From: Desulfobacterales bacterium
Lineage (GTDB): Bacteria; Desulfobacterota; Desulfobacteria; Desulfobacterales; JAFDCJ01
Direction: 5' to 3'
Assembly (NCBI GenBank): GCA_030066155.1
Contig: JASJCE010000011.1
Span: forward strand, 1-32,484
DNA: 32,484 nt
In this document: positions 23,907 to 32,484 of the stretch, one piece after another
Layout: every line of letters begins with the position of its first letter
How positions within the stretch are numbered: position 1 is the first letter of the stretch
Translations under genes and position numbers: made by a program
Notes under the pieces: model-generated
The model's input: the letters and a program-made list of their open reading frames with translations, nothing else
Database searches by the model: none
What the model was told of the DNA's origin: nothing

Positions 23907-25178
23907 ATGAAATCCAGCACCATCACTGACAATTGGGAATCGGAAAACCATCGAATTTCGCTTGTCGTTGACAACAAAAGGCAACAATCGAGGGAAAAGT
24001 CGAAAACCTTCGGGATAGACTGGTATTTCTTCGTTCCGACCCCGGTGATGACGTGCGTTCTGCTCCTGCCGCCGGTCAAAGCGTTTTTTTTCAGTGCCGG
24101 ATGGCGCTGGAGTCATGTTTTGCTGTTGGCCTTCGGGATTTCATTCAGCCTGAATCCCCTGTTTTCGAAAATCGCGTATTATTTCAACATGCTTGACCGT
24201 CCCAACCAGCGGAAACTGCACCATAACGCGACGCCATTACTGGGAGGGGCTGCGGTGTTTTCCGGATTTTTAACGGCATTGCTGATCAACGGTATCTTCT
24301 CTTTGGAATTGGGCGCTATTCTGACCGCCTCATTTTTTCTTTTTGTAATCGGGCTTTGGGATGACTATACGGAAATCTCGGCCGGTATCAAGCTCCTGGC
24401 ACAGGTCCTCAGTACAACCCTGGTCATCGCCTGCGGAATCGTATTGCGAGTCATCCCGAATGAATTGGGGGCGTTTGCTTCATTCGGCAATGCATTGTTG
24501 ACCGTCGTATGGATTATCGGCATTACCAATGCCATGAATTTTTTTGACGGCATGGACGGACTGGCGGCGGGATTGGGTGCCTTAATTGCTTTTTTTCTGG
24601 GCATCGTCGCGTTCCAAACGGACCAGCCCTTCATTGGCTGGGTGGCTGTCGCCATGATGGGAAGCTGTATCGGTTTTCTGCCATACAATTTCCGGATTAA
24701 AGGCAGAGCGACCATATTTCTGGGCGATGCCGGCAGCACGGTGATTGGATTCATTTTGGCCTGTGTAGCGGTTTATGGGGACTGGGCGCAGGGCAACCCC
24801 GTCGTTGCCCTGGTATCACCCCTGCTGATATTCTGGATACTGATTTTTGATATGGTGCACATTACGGTCGATCGTATTTTAACCGGAAAAGTACTGAATT
24901 TTCGCCAGTGGATTGAATATGTGGGCAAGGACCATCTTCATCATCGTCTGGCAAACGTTCTGGGCGGCAACAAAAAGAGCGTGCTGTTTATCTATTTGCT
25001 CAGTTTATGCCTGGGCCTCAGTGCGGTCGCGTTGCGCAATGCGAGGGTCGTCGATGCCGTTTTGCTGATTATTCAGGCTTCCATTTTGGTGATATTGATT
25101 ACGTTTTTGGAGCGAAGAGGGCGAATGCAGCATGAATCGCTCGATTCAAAAATCGGAATTAACCCTGGTGAGTCATGA
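23907..25178 (+). CDS. WecA/TagO-type undecaprenyl-phosphate sugar-1-phosphate transferase
   Basis: A 423-residue polytopic membrane enzyme of the MraY/WecA family. Conserved sites are DRPNQRKLHHNATPLLGG (97-114), GLWDD (149-153, Mg-binding Asp pair), NAMNFFDGMDG (208-218), FLGDAGS (271-277) and the cytoplasmic HLHHR (343-347). It should attach a HexNAc-1-phosphate from its UDP donor to undecaprenyl phosphate and so start the repeat unit. An unusual hydrophilic N-terminal extension of about 35 residues precedes the first helix; the start could be later, since no good ribosome site lies before this ATG. It is the first gene behind the sigma-54 promoter and its stop overlaps the next ATG (ATGA). 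Confidence 0.9.
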   Translation: MKSSTITDNWESENHRISLVVDNKRQQSREKSKTFGIDWYFFVPTPVMTCVLLLPPVKAFFFSAGWRWSHVLLLAFGISFSLNPLFSKIAYYFNMLDRPNQRKLHHNATPLLGGAAVFSGFLTALLINGIFSLELGAILTASFFLFVIGLWDDYTEISAGIKLLAQVLSTTLVIACGIVLRVIPNELGAFASFGNALLTVVWIIGITNAMNFFDGMDGLAAGLGALIAFFLGIVAFQTDQPFIGWVAVAMMGSCIGFLPYNFRIKGRATIFLGDAGSTVIGFILACVAVYGDWAQGNPVVALVSPLLIFWILIFDMVHITVDRILTGKVLNFRQWIEYVGKDHLHHRLANVLGGNKKSVLFIYLLSLCLGLSAVALRNARVVDAVLLIIQASILVILITFLERRGRMQHESLDSKIGINPGES

Positions 25179-26254
25179 GTCTGGTAGAATTTCGCAACAT
25201 GAAAAATAAACCGCAGGCAAACAACAATCCGAATGCGATGCCGGAAGCCAAGCTTAGCTTCCGGAAACTGGCTGCCGATCGCGCAAAATCGGCCCGGCGA
25301 GGTAAACCTGCGGCTCAAACCGAGGCTCTCACCAAAACCGATGGTAACACAGGCAATAATCGCAAGGTGCTATACGATAAATCCAGCGCCTACTTGAGCC
25401 AGGTGCTGAACGCCGTCAAAGGCCGTAAAAGCTTCGCCCTGGAGCCGGGATTCAAACTTTTGCAGAAAATGGCTGAAGGCGACCATCCCCAGGATGAATT
25501 GTTTATTATGGCAATTCACCTGGATGACCGCTTCAATTATGTCATTCATCACAGCATTAACGTTGCCGTTTATGCTTTAAAAATGGCCGATGACCTTGGA
25601 TTTGATCCGAACCGGAAGATTGAGCTTGCCATGGCCGCGCTGTTTCACGATATCGGCATGGCCGTCATTCCGGATAAAATACTCTACAAGCAGGATGAAC
25701 TCAGCCCGCAGGAGATCGACATTCTCAGAAATCGGCCGAATTACAGCTATAAAATACTGCGGTCGTTCGGGGACGGATTTGCCTATCTGGCCGAGACCTC
25801 GGCTCAGGTTTATGAGCGAATCGATGGTTCCGGGTATCCCCGGGGGTTGAAGGGCGATGAGATCCACGAGTATGCTCAGATTATCGGGCTTTTGGATATG
25901 TATGAAGCGCTGATCCACTCCAGGCCGCAGCGGGATAAGGTAACCCATTTTGCGGCAGTTAAAGAGGTTATCAATTCATGCAAGCACCGATTCCAGCGCC
26001 AACATCTGAAGTCGTTATTAAGTATCTTTACGGTATTTCCGATTCACAGCTACGTCCGCTTGAACTCGAATGCGATCGGCAAAGTTATCGAAACCTATGC
26101 CGATCAGCCGATGCGTCCCAAGCTTCAGATCGTCTTCGATTCACAGCGCAGAAAGGTCTTAACCGAGAGAATTGTCGTGTTACCCGAAAATCCACTTTTG
26201 AATATTGTCGATTCCGTACCTGAATCTGAAATTCAGGAACTTTATAAATCATAG
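25175..26254 (+). CDS. Degenerate HD-GYP domain protein
   Basis: A 359-residue protein. After a basic, poorly ordered N-terminal segment (1-65) an HD-GYP domain spans roughly 110-270. H126, H158-D159 and D241 are kept, and RIDGSGYPRGLKGDEI (215-230) retains the GYP block. However HDIGK has become HDIGM (M162), the HP histidine is R187, and the HH pair before E214 is V212-Y213. Active enzymes use these His residues as metal ligands to hydrolyse cyclic di-GMP. It is therefore probably inactive and may be a sensor or binder of the nucleotide. An in-frame ATG at 25199 is an alternative start. It lies between the initiating transferase and the ExeA-like ATPase, so it may link cyclic di-GMP to EPS output. 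Confidence 0.85.
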   Translation: MSLVEFRNMKNKPQANNNPNAMPEAKLSFRKLAADRAKSARRGKPAAQTEALTKTDGNTGNNRKVLYDKSSAYLSQVLNAVKGRKSFALEPGFKLLQKMAEGDHPQDELFIMAIHLDDRFNYVIHHSINVAVYALKMADDLGFDPNRKIELAMAALFHDIGMAVIPDKILYKQDELSPQEIDILRNRPNYSYKILRSFGDGFAYLAETSAQVYERIDGSGYPRGLKGDEIHEYAQIIGLLDMYEALIHSRPQRDKVTHFAAVKEVINSCKHRFQRQHLKSLLSIFTVFPIHSYVRLNSNAIGKVIETYADQPMRPKLQIVFDSQRRKVLTERIVVLPENPLLNIVDSVPESEIQELYKS

Positions 26255-26381
26255 TGCTTGAATGGACCAAACGGAGATTATGGATTTACCAGTCGTGTCA
26301 TGAAAAATTTACGCATATCTCCCGGATGATATACTTTGCTCTTCACGTACTTCCATCCGCCCTTTGAGCAAAGGTGTTGTT

Positions 26382-27182
26382 ATGTATTTAGAGCATTGGG
26401 AACTTGAAAAAACGCCTTTTGGAAATGTGCCGGCCCGCACGGCATTCTACCGGTCGCCTCAGCATGAGGAGGCGCTCCGACGGTTGTTGTATGTGATCGA
26501 GCACCGTAAAGGGGTCGCCATGTTGACCGGAGAGGTCGGTAGCGGCAAAACGACCGTCATCAGGGCGTTGTTTGATTTCCTCGACGAAGAACAGTACCAG
26601 TTTCAAATCATTTCCAATCCGGCGCTGCAGCCAACGGATCTCGTTAAGGCGATTTTGTTGGCGCTGGTGGGGAACGCTGAAAATGGTTCCAAAACTGATT
26701 TATTGGACCGCCTGTATCAGCACCTGCACCAAAACGCCGAAAATGGCATCAGTACGGTTCTGGCCATCGATGAAGCGCACGTTATCGGCAACCAGGCTAC
26801 CCTGGATGAGTTGCGCATGCTGCTCAATGTCCAATCCGACGATGCATTTCTGATTACCCTGATTCTGCTCGGTCAGCCGCCGCTGCTCAAAAACATCTCG
26901 GATCTGCAGCCGTTGAAGGAACGGATCAGTATAAAATACAACCTTGAGCCGCTGGATCTTCAGACGACGCTGAACTACATCGTGCACAGGTTAAAATGGG
27001 CCGGTGCCAGCCGCGGCATTTTTTCGCGGGAGGCCATTCTGGCGCTCTATGAATTCGCGGAGGGATTGCCGCTGCGCATCAATAATTTATGTGACCGCTG
27101 CCTGCTGCTCGGCCTGATGCGTCAGGCGCGCATGATTGACAGCCGGATCGTACTGGATGCAATAGAGGATATGGAAGCCTGA
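26382..27182 (+). CDS. ExeA-like AAA ATPase of EPS/exosortase loci
   Basis: A 266-residue P-loop ATPase. MYLEHWELEKTPFGNVP is the standard opening of this group, Walker A is GEVGSGKTT (50-58) and Walker B VLAIDEAH (126-133). Related proteins (the ExeA/GspA-like ATPases, including those of PEP-CTERM loci) accompany polysaccharide export genes and are thought to power or regulate assembly of the envelope machinery. The ATG at 26382 has AAAGG upstream; the in-frame TTG at 26364 is less likely. No C-terminal peptidoglycan-binding or membrane segment is present, so it is cytoplasmic. The lipoprotein gene begins 2 bp after its stop. Confidence 0.88.
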   Translation: MYLEHWELEKTPFGNVPARTAFYRSPQHEEALRRLLYVIEHRKGVAMLTGEVGSGKTTVIRALFDFLDEEQYQFQIISNPALQPTDLVKAILLALVGNAENGSKTDLLDRLYQHLHQNAENGISTVLAIDEAHVIGNQATLDELRMLLNVQSDDAFLITLILLGQPPLLKNISDLQPLKERISIKYNLEPLDLQTTLNYIVHRLKWAGASRGIFSREAILALYEFAEGLPLRINNLCDRCLLLGLMRQARMIDSRIVLDAIEDMEA

Positions 27183-27184
27183 TC

Positions 27185-29434
27185 ATGAATTGGACATCAA
27201 AAAACCAGATCGCTCGTCATTTTCCAAAGGCGATGCCGTTATTACTTCTGTTCCTGGCCGGGGTCCTGTTTTTGGGCCTTTGCGGGTGTGCCCAAAATGG
27301 CAAGGAACTCAAACCGATTCCGCTTATGCCGAAGGCAGAGGGGTTGTCGATTGCCGGAAAATTCAGAGCGGTTGTCATCGAGGATATGGACAATGACGGC
27401 AACCTGGACATCGTGGGAGGTGCGTCATCACCCGGAATGGTGACCATCAATTACGGCGACGGGCAGGGCGGTGTTTCCAAACCGCAGCCTTTGTACGTGG
27501 TGGGCGATGTTCGCTCGGTTGCAGTGGCAGACGTCAATGAGGACGGGCTGGCCGATATTATTTATTCCGTTCAAAAAGAATCCTCGGGCATTAAGGTCTT
27601 CTTAAACCAGTCCAAGCATGATTGGAAACCGGGAAAAAGCCCGATTGAAATCAACCGGTACGAGGGATTAAAAACTGCCGACGTCAATGGCGACGGACAT
27701 CTGGATATCATCGCGGCCAACGTGACGTCGGCGACCCAGGGCGGTATACAGGTCTGGTTGGGCGACGGCAACGGCGGATGGCCGGTTGAAACCGGCCCCA
27801 CCATCAGCGGCCAATATATGGATGTTCTGGTGGCGGATTTTAATCATGACGGGAACCCGGATATTGCCGGGTCGGGATGGGGAATTCACGGTGCGTTGCG
27901 GGTTTGGTTGGGTGACGGTACCGGGAACTGGAGATCGACCAATCCGGTCGAGAAGGGCAGCTTTTTTGGTTTGAGCGTCGCGGATTTCAATCAGGACGGT
28001 CATTTCGATATCCTGGCGGGCTCCAATCGAAACGGCGTTCGGATTTTTTTGGGAGATGGCCGCGGCGCCTTTGGAAAAGTATTAAGCCCGGTGGAGGTCA
28101 TGAATCGCCGGGCCAAGGGACAGAAGGGAACTGCGGCGGGAGTCGGAGAATTTCCGCGGCCGCCCAAAGACCGCAGCTATTGGCATGTCCTGGCGCTTGA
28201 TCTGGACCAGGATGGCCTTCAGGACATCATCGCCGGGTCGCTGGATTCAGAGGGAATTAAAGCCTGGCGCAATCTCGGGAAAAAGGGCTGGAAGAGCCTC
28301 GATGATGCCTGGCCATCCAACGGCACATTTTATGGTATGGCGGTTGCCGATATCGATCAGGACGAAAAAGCCGATTTATGCGCTGCCAGCTATGGCGAGG
28401 GGATCAAAATTTGGGCCGGCAAGAAGAGCGCCGTTAAAATTGTTCAGCAGTATATAGCGCGTCAGAAATCGAAAGATCCTTTTAACCGATTGATAGTACC
28501 ACTCGAAAACGATGTCTACAAGACCATCGACGGAATTGAAGAGTACAAATTTGGTCCCGGCGATACGCTGGAAATTACGTTCTGGGAAGGATCAGAAGCA
28601 AAGAAAGAGGAAATTTTGGTGCGGTCGAATGGGACGATTTCTTTCGGTTTCGTCGAAGACCTGCCGGTTAAAGGACTGACGGCCACGGAATTGGATCGTA
28701 ATTTGACCCGCAATCTGGAAGAATATGTTAAAAACCCCCGCATCGACGTCGTTGTTAAAAAATATAACAGTAAGTTTGTCCAAATTGTGGGTGCCATCCA
28801 GTCCCATGGAATCGGCACCGGACCGGGCAGGTATAAGCTCCAGGGCAAATCGACCGTCCTGGAGATGATCGCCCAGGCCGGTGGTCCAAATAACCGCGCA
28901 AACCTGAATGATGTCCGGATTCGCCGTGAATCGGGTCAAACAGTAACCGTTAATCTGTATAAAACAATTAATCAAGGTGATCTGACCCAAAATCCGATCG
29001 TAAACAGCGGTGATACGGTCTTTGTGCCAAATTTGGCGGATGAAGGCAATCGTGTCTACGTTTTTGGCGAAGTTGAAAAACCAGGTGCCTACCCTTACAG
29101 CGGGTCCAATTTCCGGCTCTTTGATGCAATTTCCGAAGCCGGTGGCGCTACGGTGTTCGCTTCAACCGAAAAGACGAGAATTGTAAGGGGCGATCCCACA
29201 CATCCGGAATTTATCAATGCCGATCTTCAACGCCTGATTGAAAATGGCGATCAATCGCAAAATATGCTTCTGGCCAGCGGGGATCTGGTCTATGTTCCCC
29301 GCAACGGCTGGGGAAATGTCAATATCTTGAACGAACGAATTCGACCGCTATTTGAGTTATTGCTCTGGCCGGCACGTACCGTTATCGACTGGTACAATGC
29401 GACGGATATCGTCGGCAGCGGACGGGTCAGGTAG
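27185..29434 (+). CDS. Wza-type polysaccharide export lipoprotein fused to a seven-repeat FG-GAP propeller
   Basis: A 749-residue exported protein. The hydrophobic leader (18-34) ends in LCGC, an acceptable lipobox with C35 as lipid site. Residues 60-412 hold seven calcium-loop repeats of DxDxDG type starting at D67, D116, D166, D218, D267, D339 and D389, mostly 49-52 residues apart, as in FG-GAP/VCBS seven-bladed propellers; the last (DIDQDEKAD) has lost the Gly. From about 453 a polysaccharide export domain follows (YKFGPGDTLEITFWEG), then two SLBB domains (about 531-590 and 624-690), and a C-terminal stretch with aromatic residues that could be the outer-membrane helix (722-742). Wza forms the export channel; a propeller in front is not a standard part. 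It precedes the Wzc-like gene by 55 bp. Confidence 0.88.
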   Translation: MNWTSKNQIARHFPKAMPLLLLFLAGVLFLGLCGCAQNGKELKPIPLMPKAEGLSIAGKFRAVVIEDMDNDGNLDIVGGASSPGMVTINYGDGQGGVSKPQPLYVVGDVRSVAVADVNEDGLADIIYSVQKESSGIKVFLNQSKHDWKPGKSPIEINRYEGLKTADVNGDGHLDIIAANVTSATQGGIQVWLGDGNGGWPVETGPTISGQYMDVLVADFNHDGNPDIAGSGWGIHGALRVWLGDGTGNWRSTNPVEKGSFFGLSVADFNQDGHFDILAGSNRNGVRIFLGDGRGAFGKVLSPVEVMNRRAKGQKGTAAGVGEFPRPPKDRSYWHVLALDLDQDGLQDIIAGSLDSEGIKAWRNLGKKGWKSLDDAWPSNGTFYGMAVADIDQDEKADLCAASYGEGIKIWAGKKSAVKIVQQYIARQKSKDPFNRLIVPLENDVYKTIDGIEEYKFGPGDTLEITFWEGSEAKKEEILVRSNGTISFGFVEDLPVKGLTATELDRNLTRNLEEYVKNPRIDVVVKKYNSKFVQIVGAIQSHGIGTGPGRYKLQGKSTVLEMIAQAGGPNNRANLNDVRIRRESGQTVTVNLYKTINQGDLTQNPIVNSGDTVFVPNLADEGNRVYVFGEVEKPGAYPYSGSNFRLFDAISEAGGATVFASTEKTRIVRGDPTHPEFINADLQRLIENGDQSQNMLLASGDLVYVPRNGWGNVNILNERIRPLFELLLWPARTVIDWYNATDIVGSGRVR

Positions 29435-29489
29435 CTGGACATCAGACATTTCAGCTCAACAATACATCGTCTAACAAGGAACAGCCGCG

Positions 29490-31826
29490 ATGGCACAATA
29501 TGATGTCGACCTCAGGGATTACTGGCGAATCATCAAAAAACGAAAAGCCTCGATCGTCTTTATGATTCTACTGGTAGGCATTTGCAGTTACGGGTTCGCC
29601 AAATTCAAGGAGCCCGTGCCCCTTTTTGAGGCCAGTTCAGCCATTAAAATCGACCGATTTTCCAATATGGCATCCATCCTGACCGGTGAATACTGGCAGC
29701 AGTCGGAAAACATGGTCACCCATGCCTACATCATCACCAGCTTTCCGGTTTTATGCGAAACCGCTTGCAATTTGAGGTGGCTGCCGGAAAAAATATCCGC
29801 AGATGAGGTTCAAAACTCCCAGAAATATCTTGCTGTTGTCCGACGGTTGAAGTCAATGGTGCAACCGGAACATCAGGAGGGGACCAATATCATCAATATC
29901 CTGGTAAAATCGGAGAAGGCCGCAGAAGCGGCCAAGGTGGCCAATGCCTTCGCCCGTTCATACCGGGGATACAATATTCAGGAGAAAAATAAAAAAACCT
30001 TTGAAACCAAAGGCTTTATCGAAGAGCAGCTTCGCGTGACCTCAAATCGTCTCAAGCTGGCTGAAAACGAGCTCCAGGCCTTCAAGGAAAGCTATGGCCT
30101 GATTTCACTGGATGCCCAGACTCAGAATACCTTAAATCGACTATATGCGGTGGAGACGGAGTTCGAGAAGACAAAAATCGATATCGCCGAAGTCAGATCC
30201 CAGTTGAAATTGATCGAGGGCAGCCAATTTGCCAAAAACGGGGAATTGAGAGAAGCTTTCTTTTCCGCGGCACCCAATTCTCCGCTTTTCGGATTGAAAA
30301 CCAAACTCAGTGAAATGCTGTTGAAGCGGCAGACGCTGTTGATCAATTTTACCGAAAAGCATCCCCGGGTCAAAGAAGTCGATGATCAAATTCAAGCCGT
30401 TCTGCATGAAACCGGCAAAGAGTTGCGGTCCCTTCTGAAATCCTACACGTCGCGTGAGAAAGATTTTGCCCGGAGAATTTCCGAACTGCGGCGTGAGAAT
30501 TTCAGCCTTCCGGAAAAAGGCCTGCAGTTGGTAAGACTGCAGCGTGATGTCGAGTTACAGGAGTCCCTCTATTCTCAACTCAAGGAGAAGTATCAGGAAA
30601 CACTGATCCAGGAATCCGGCAAGGTAGAAGAGGTGACCATCCTCAAGCCGGCCGTGGCACCGGAACAGCCCTTCAATATCCCGTCCAAGGCCATGATTGT
30701 GGTGACCGGAATTGTGATGGGACTCGTCATTGGCGTCGTCTTTGCCTTCTTGGCGGAGGTGTTCGATACCTCCATGGGAACCATCGAGGATGTTGAGGAA
30801 TTGCTGAATGTACCGGTTCTGGGGGTGATCCCTCAACTTGACGATGAGCTAAAGGTGAAACATCGTATCGATCAAGTCAGCCAGAAAAAGGGCCGGGAGC
30901 GGTATCTGGTTACGCATTATGAACCCAAGTCAATGGGATCGGAAGCATTCCGTGCGCTGAGAACCAACCTGCAATTTCTGCGGCTGGAATTGAAAGGAAA
31001 GCTGTTTTTGATTACCAGCTCTTTTGTACAGGAAGGCAAAACGCTGAATGCGGCCAACCTGGCCCTGTGTATGGCCCAGGCCGGGAACAAGGTTCTGCTG
31101 GTGGACGCTGATTTGCGCAAACCATTGGTAAATAGATTATTCGGGTTGTCCAGAGAGCCGGGAATTACGGACTATGTCCTGGGCAATTATCGCTGGCAGG
31201 AAATAACCAATACGATTTCAGATGTTATGCTGGGAGATTTTGGCATTGATGATATTTTAAAGACCCCGGGTATGGATAACATCAATGTGATCACGGCCGG
31301 TACGAAACCTCCCAATCCATCTGAGATATTGAGCTCTGCTCGTTTCAAAAAGTTTTTGGTTGAGGCCAACAACGTCTACGATTTCGTATTCGTCGATACC
31401 CCGCCGATATTGCCGGTGGCGGATGCGGCTGAAATTGCGCCGCTGATGGATGGCGTTTTTCTGGTTTACACGGTGGGCAAAATCGGACGCGGGGTTCTCA
31501 AGCGGGCCAAAACCAACCTGGATAATGTTGACGCCAACGTTTCCGGAGTCATTCTGAACAAGGTTAAGCCGGAGACCGGTCCTGAATACTTTAAATATCA
31601 TTCTCAGCATTACTACGGACCGGAATCTGATGGCGTCAGACCCAAGCGCACGGTCATAAGCTGGCTGAAGAAACATAGAATTCCAATTACCCGGGGGCGG
31701 CTGCTGAAATTCGGAGTGCTGGCGCTGGCATTGTCCCTGCTGGCTGCCGGAATATATTGGCAGGATCTGCATCTATTCACCCAGGATTGGCTTGCAACGA
31801 TCCAGCAACTGCTTCAATCGCCCTGA
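29490..31826 (+). CDS. Wzc-like chain-length determinant and BY-type tyrosine kinase with extra C-terminal helix
   Basis: A 778-residue inner-membrane protein. A Wzz domain (1-425) has TM1 at 20-38, a long coiled-coil periplasmic part (about 165-375) and TM2 at 402-423. The cytoplasmic kinase domain carries Walker A-like FVQEGKTLN (512-520), Walker A' VLLVDADLRK (535-544) and Walker B VFVDTPP (633-639). A tyrosine cluster (Y700, Y703, Y708, Y709) could be autophosphorylated. After it a basic stretch leads to a third hydrophobic segment (740-757) and a short tail, which typical Wzc proteins lack. It should set chain length and drive export together with the lipoprotein. AAGGAA lies 8 bases before the ATG. 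Confidence 0.9.
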   Translation: MAQYDVDLRDYWRIIKKRKASIVFMILLVGICSYGFAKFKEPVPLFEASSAIKIDRFSNMASILTGEYWQQSENMVTHAYIITSFPVLCETACNLRWLPEKISADEVQNSQKYLAVVRRLKSMVQPEHQEGTNIINILVKSEKAAEAAKVANAFARSYRGYNIQEKNKKTFETKGFIEEQLRVTSNRLKLAENELQAFKESYGLISLDAQTQNTLNRLYAVETEFEKTKIDIAEVRSQLKLIEGSQFAKNGELREAFFSAAPNSPLFGLKTKLSEMLLKRQTLLINFTEKHPRVKEVDDQIQAVLHETGKELRSLLKSYTSREKDFARRISELRRENFSLPEKGLQLVRLQRDVELQESLYSQLKEKYQETLIQESGKVEEVTILKPAVAPEQPFNIPSKAMIVVTGIVMGLVIGVVFAFLAEVFDTSMGTIEDVEELLNVPVLGVIPQLDDELKVKHRIDQVSQKKGRERYLVTHYEPKSMGSEAFRALRTNLQFLRLELKGKLFLITSSFVQEGKTLNAANLALCMAQAGNKVLLVDADLRKPLVNRLFGLSREPGITDYVLGNYRWQEITNTISDVMLGDFGIDDILKTPGMDNINVITAGTKPPNPSEILSSARFKKFLVEANNVYDFVFVDTPPILPVADAAEIAPLMDGVFLVYTVGKIGRGVLKRAKTNLDNVDANVSGVILNKVKPETGPEYFKYHSQHYYGPESDGVRPKRTVISWLKKHRIPITRGRLLKFGVLALALSLLAAGIYWQDLHLFTQDWLATIQQLLQSP

Positions 31827-31855
31827 TGTTCAAAACAGAAGAACAAAGGTAAGGC

Positions 31856-32484
31856 ATGCGTTCTGTTTTTGGAGTCATACTGTTTCTTGTGGTCGCTCTG
31901 CTCGTCGGATATCTCATCACCCAGTATTCACCAACGTTGCTGATGCTGGCGATAGCGACATTGGTGATCTTCCTTATTTCTTTCCTCAACATTGAATGGG
32001 GACTTTATATCCTGATCTTCTCAATGCTCCTGTCGCCGGAATTCATGGCCGGCGATACAACCGGGGGCTCGCTGAACCGCGGCGTAACCCTGCGCCTTGA
32101 GGATTTTCTGCTGGCCGTCATCGGACTGAGCTGGTTTGCCAAGAATGCCATCAACAAAGAGCTCGGACTGTTTTTGAAGACGCCCTTGAACAAGGCCATT
32201 GTATTGTACGTTCTGGCCTGTATTCTCTCGACCGGTTTTGGCATCATGGCCGGGCGGGTCAGCATGAAGACCGGATCTTTGTTTGTGTTGAAATACATTG
32301 AATACTTCATCGTCTTTTTCATGATGGTCAATCATGTCCGGGACTCGGAACAAGTTAAACGATTTCTGTTCTGTCTGTTCTTAACCTGCTTCATCGTGTC
32401 GTTGATTGGGGCATTTCAAATTCCCGGTGGGGGCCGGGTCAGTGCGCCATTTGAGGGTGAAGTCGGGGAACCGAATACGTTTGG
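31856..32484 (+). CDS. O-antigen ligase/polymerase-like membrane protein (truncated by window end)
   Basis: The frame opens at an ATG preceded by AAAGGTAAGG and continues for 209 complete codons to the window edge. The sequence is highly hydrophobic, with helices near 5-22, 28-45, 49-62, 83-95, 113-133 and 149-160, a conserved-looking loop after 188 (QIPGGGRVSAPFEGEVGEPN) and the pattern usual in the Wzy/WaaL O-antigen ligase family. It likely polymerises or ligates the repeat units at the periplasmic face. The large periplasmic loop with catalytic Arg/His would come after the window end, so the assignment is at family level only. Confidence 0.75.
   Translation, partial: MRSVFGVILFLVVALLVGYLITQYSPTLLMLAIATLVIFLISFLNIEWGLYILIFSMLLSPEFMAGDTTGGSLNRGVTLRLEDFLLAVIGLSWFAKNAINKELGLFLKTPLNKAIVLYVLACILSTGFGIMAGRVSMKTGSLFVLKYIEYFIVFFMMVNHVRDSEQVKRFLFCLFLTCFIVSLIGAFQIPGGGRVSAPFEGEVGEPNTF

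Noticed and set aside
30998-31060. Atypical P-loop of the Wzc-like kinase as a sign of inactivity
   Set aside because: BY-kinases commonly lack the first Walker A glycine; Lys517 and both Asp motifs are present.

Overview
The window reads as a bacterial surface-polysaccharide region from a Gram-negative organism. Evidence for an outer membrane is a Wza-type lipoprotein, an OmpA-domain protein and a Wzc-type co-polymerase. The gene families (an ExeA-like ATPase of the kind found in exosortase/EPS loci, a sigma-54 promoter, SPASM radical SAM enzymes) and intergenic spacers full of short GG- or CC-rich direct repeats fit a deltaproteobacterium (Desulfobacterota, perhaps Desulfobacterales). That placement is inference; no rRNA or other taxonomic marker is present.

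Region 1 (2-13747, + strand) is a compact run of genes: a truncated methyltransferase, five GT4 and one GT2 glycosyltransferases, a zinc-ribbon class I methyltransferase and a glutamine-dependent asparagine synthetase. It continues into an ABC exporter, a SPASM radical SAM protein and a soluble Ser/His signal-peptidase-like protein. An uncharacterised nucleotidyltransferase (13934-15073) follows and is framed by two 43-bp direct repeats. The exporter, radical SAM, peptidase and nucleotidyltransferase set resembles RiPP-type maturation loci, but no precursor peptide or recognition domain could be found.

Region 2 (15074-18719, - strand) lies after a low-complexity spacer. It holds an OmpA-domain protein with four N-terminal repeats and its own promoter, then an overlapping pair: a polytopic HEAT-repeat protein and a CPBP intramembrane protease.

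Region 3 (18720-23448, + strand) begins with a promoter overlapped by a long dyad. It encodes a membrane-interrupted PHP phosphoesterase, a WbqC-family protein, a PIG-L deacetylase and a DegT-type aminotransferase. An intrinsic terminator sits inside this run, and two inverted low-complexity arms surround a possible small membrane ORF. A second terminator-like hairpin closes the region.

Region 4 (23449-32484, + strand) is an exopolysaccharide export operon behind a good sigma-54 promoter. The order is WecA/TagO-like initiating transferase, degenerate HD-GYP protein, ExeA-like ATPase, an outer-membrane export lipoprotein fused to a seven-repeat FG-GAP propeller, a Wzc-like chain-length/tyrosine-kinase protein with an extra C-terminal membrane helix, and the start of an O-antigen ligase/polymerase-like protein cut by the window end. 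Together this is a nearly complete Wzx/Wzy-type system (initiation, assembly, polymerisation, export). No flippase or exosortase is visible in the window.

The most unusual items are the propeller-Wza fusion, the HD-GYP protein that has lost metal ligands, and the orphan exporter/radical SAM/peptidase/nucleotidyltransferase module with its repeat-bounded last gene. No tRNA, rRNA, CRISPR array or transposase was recognised.
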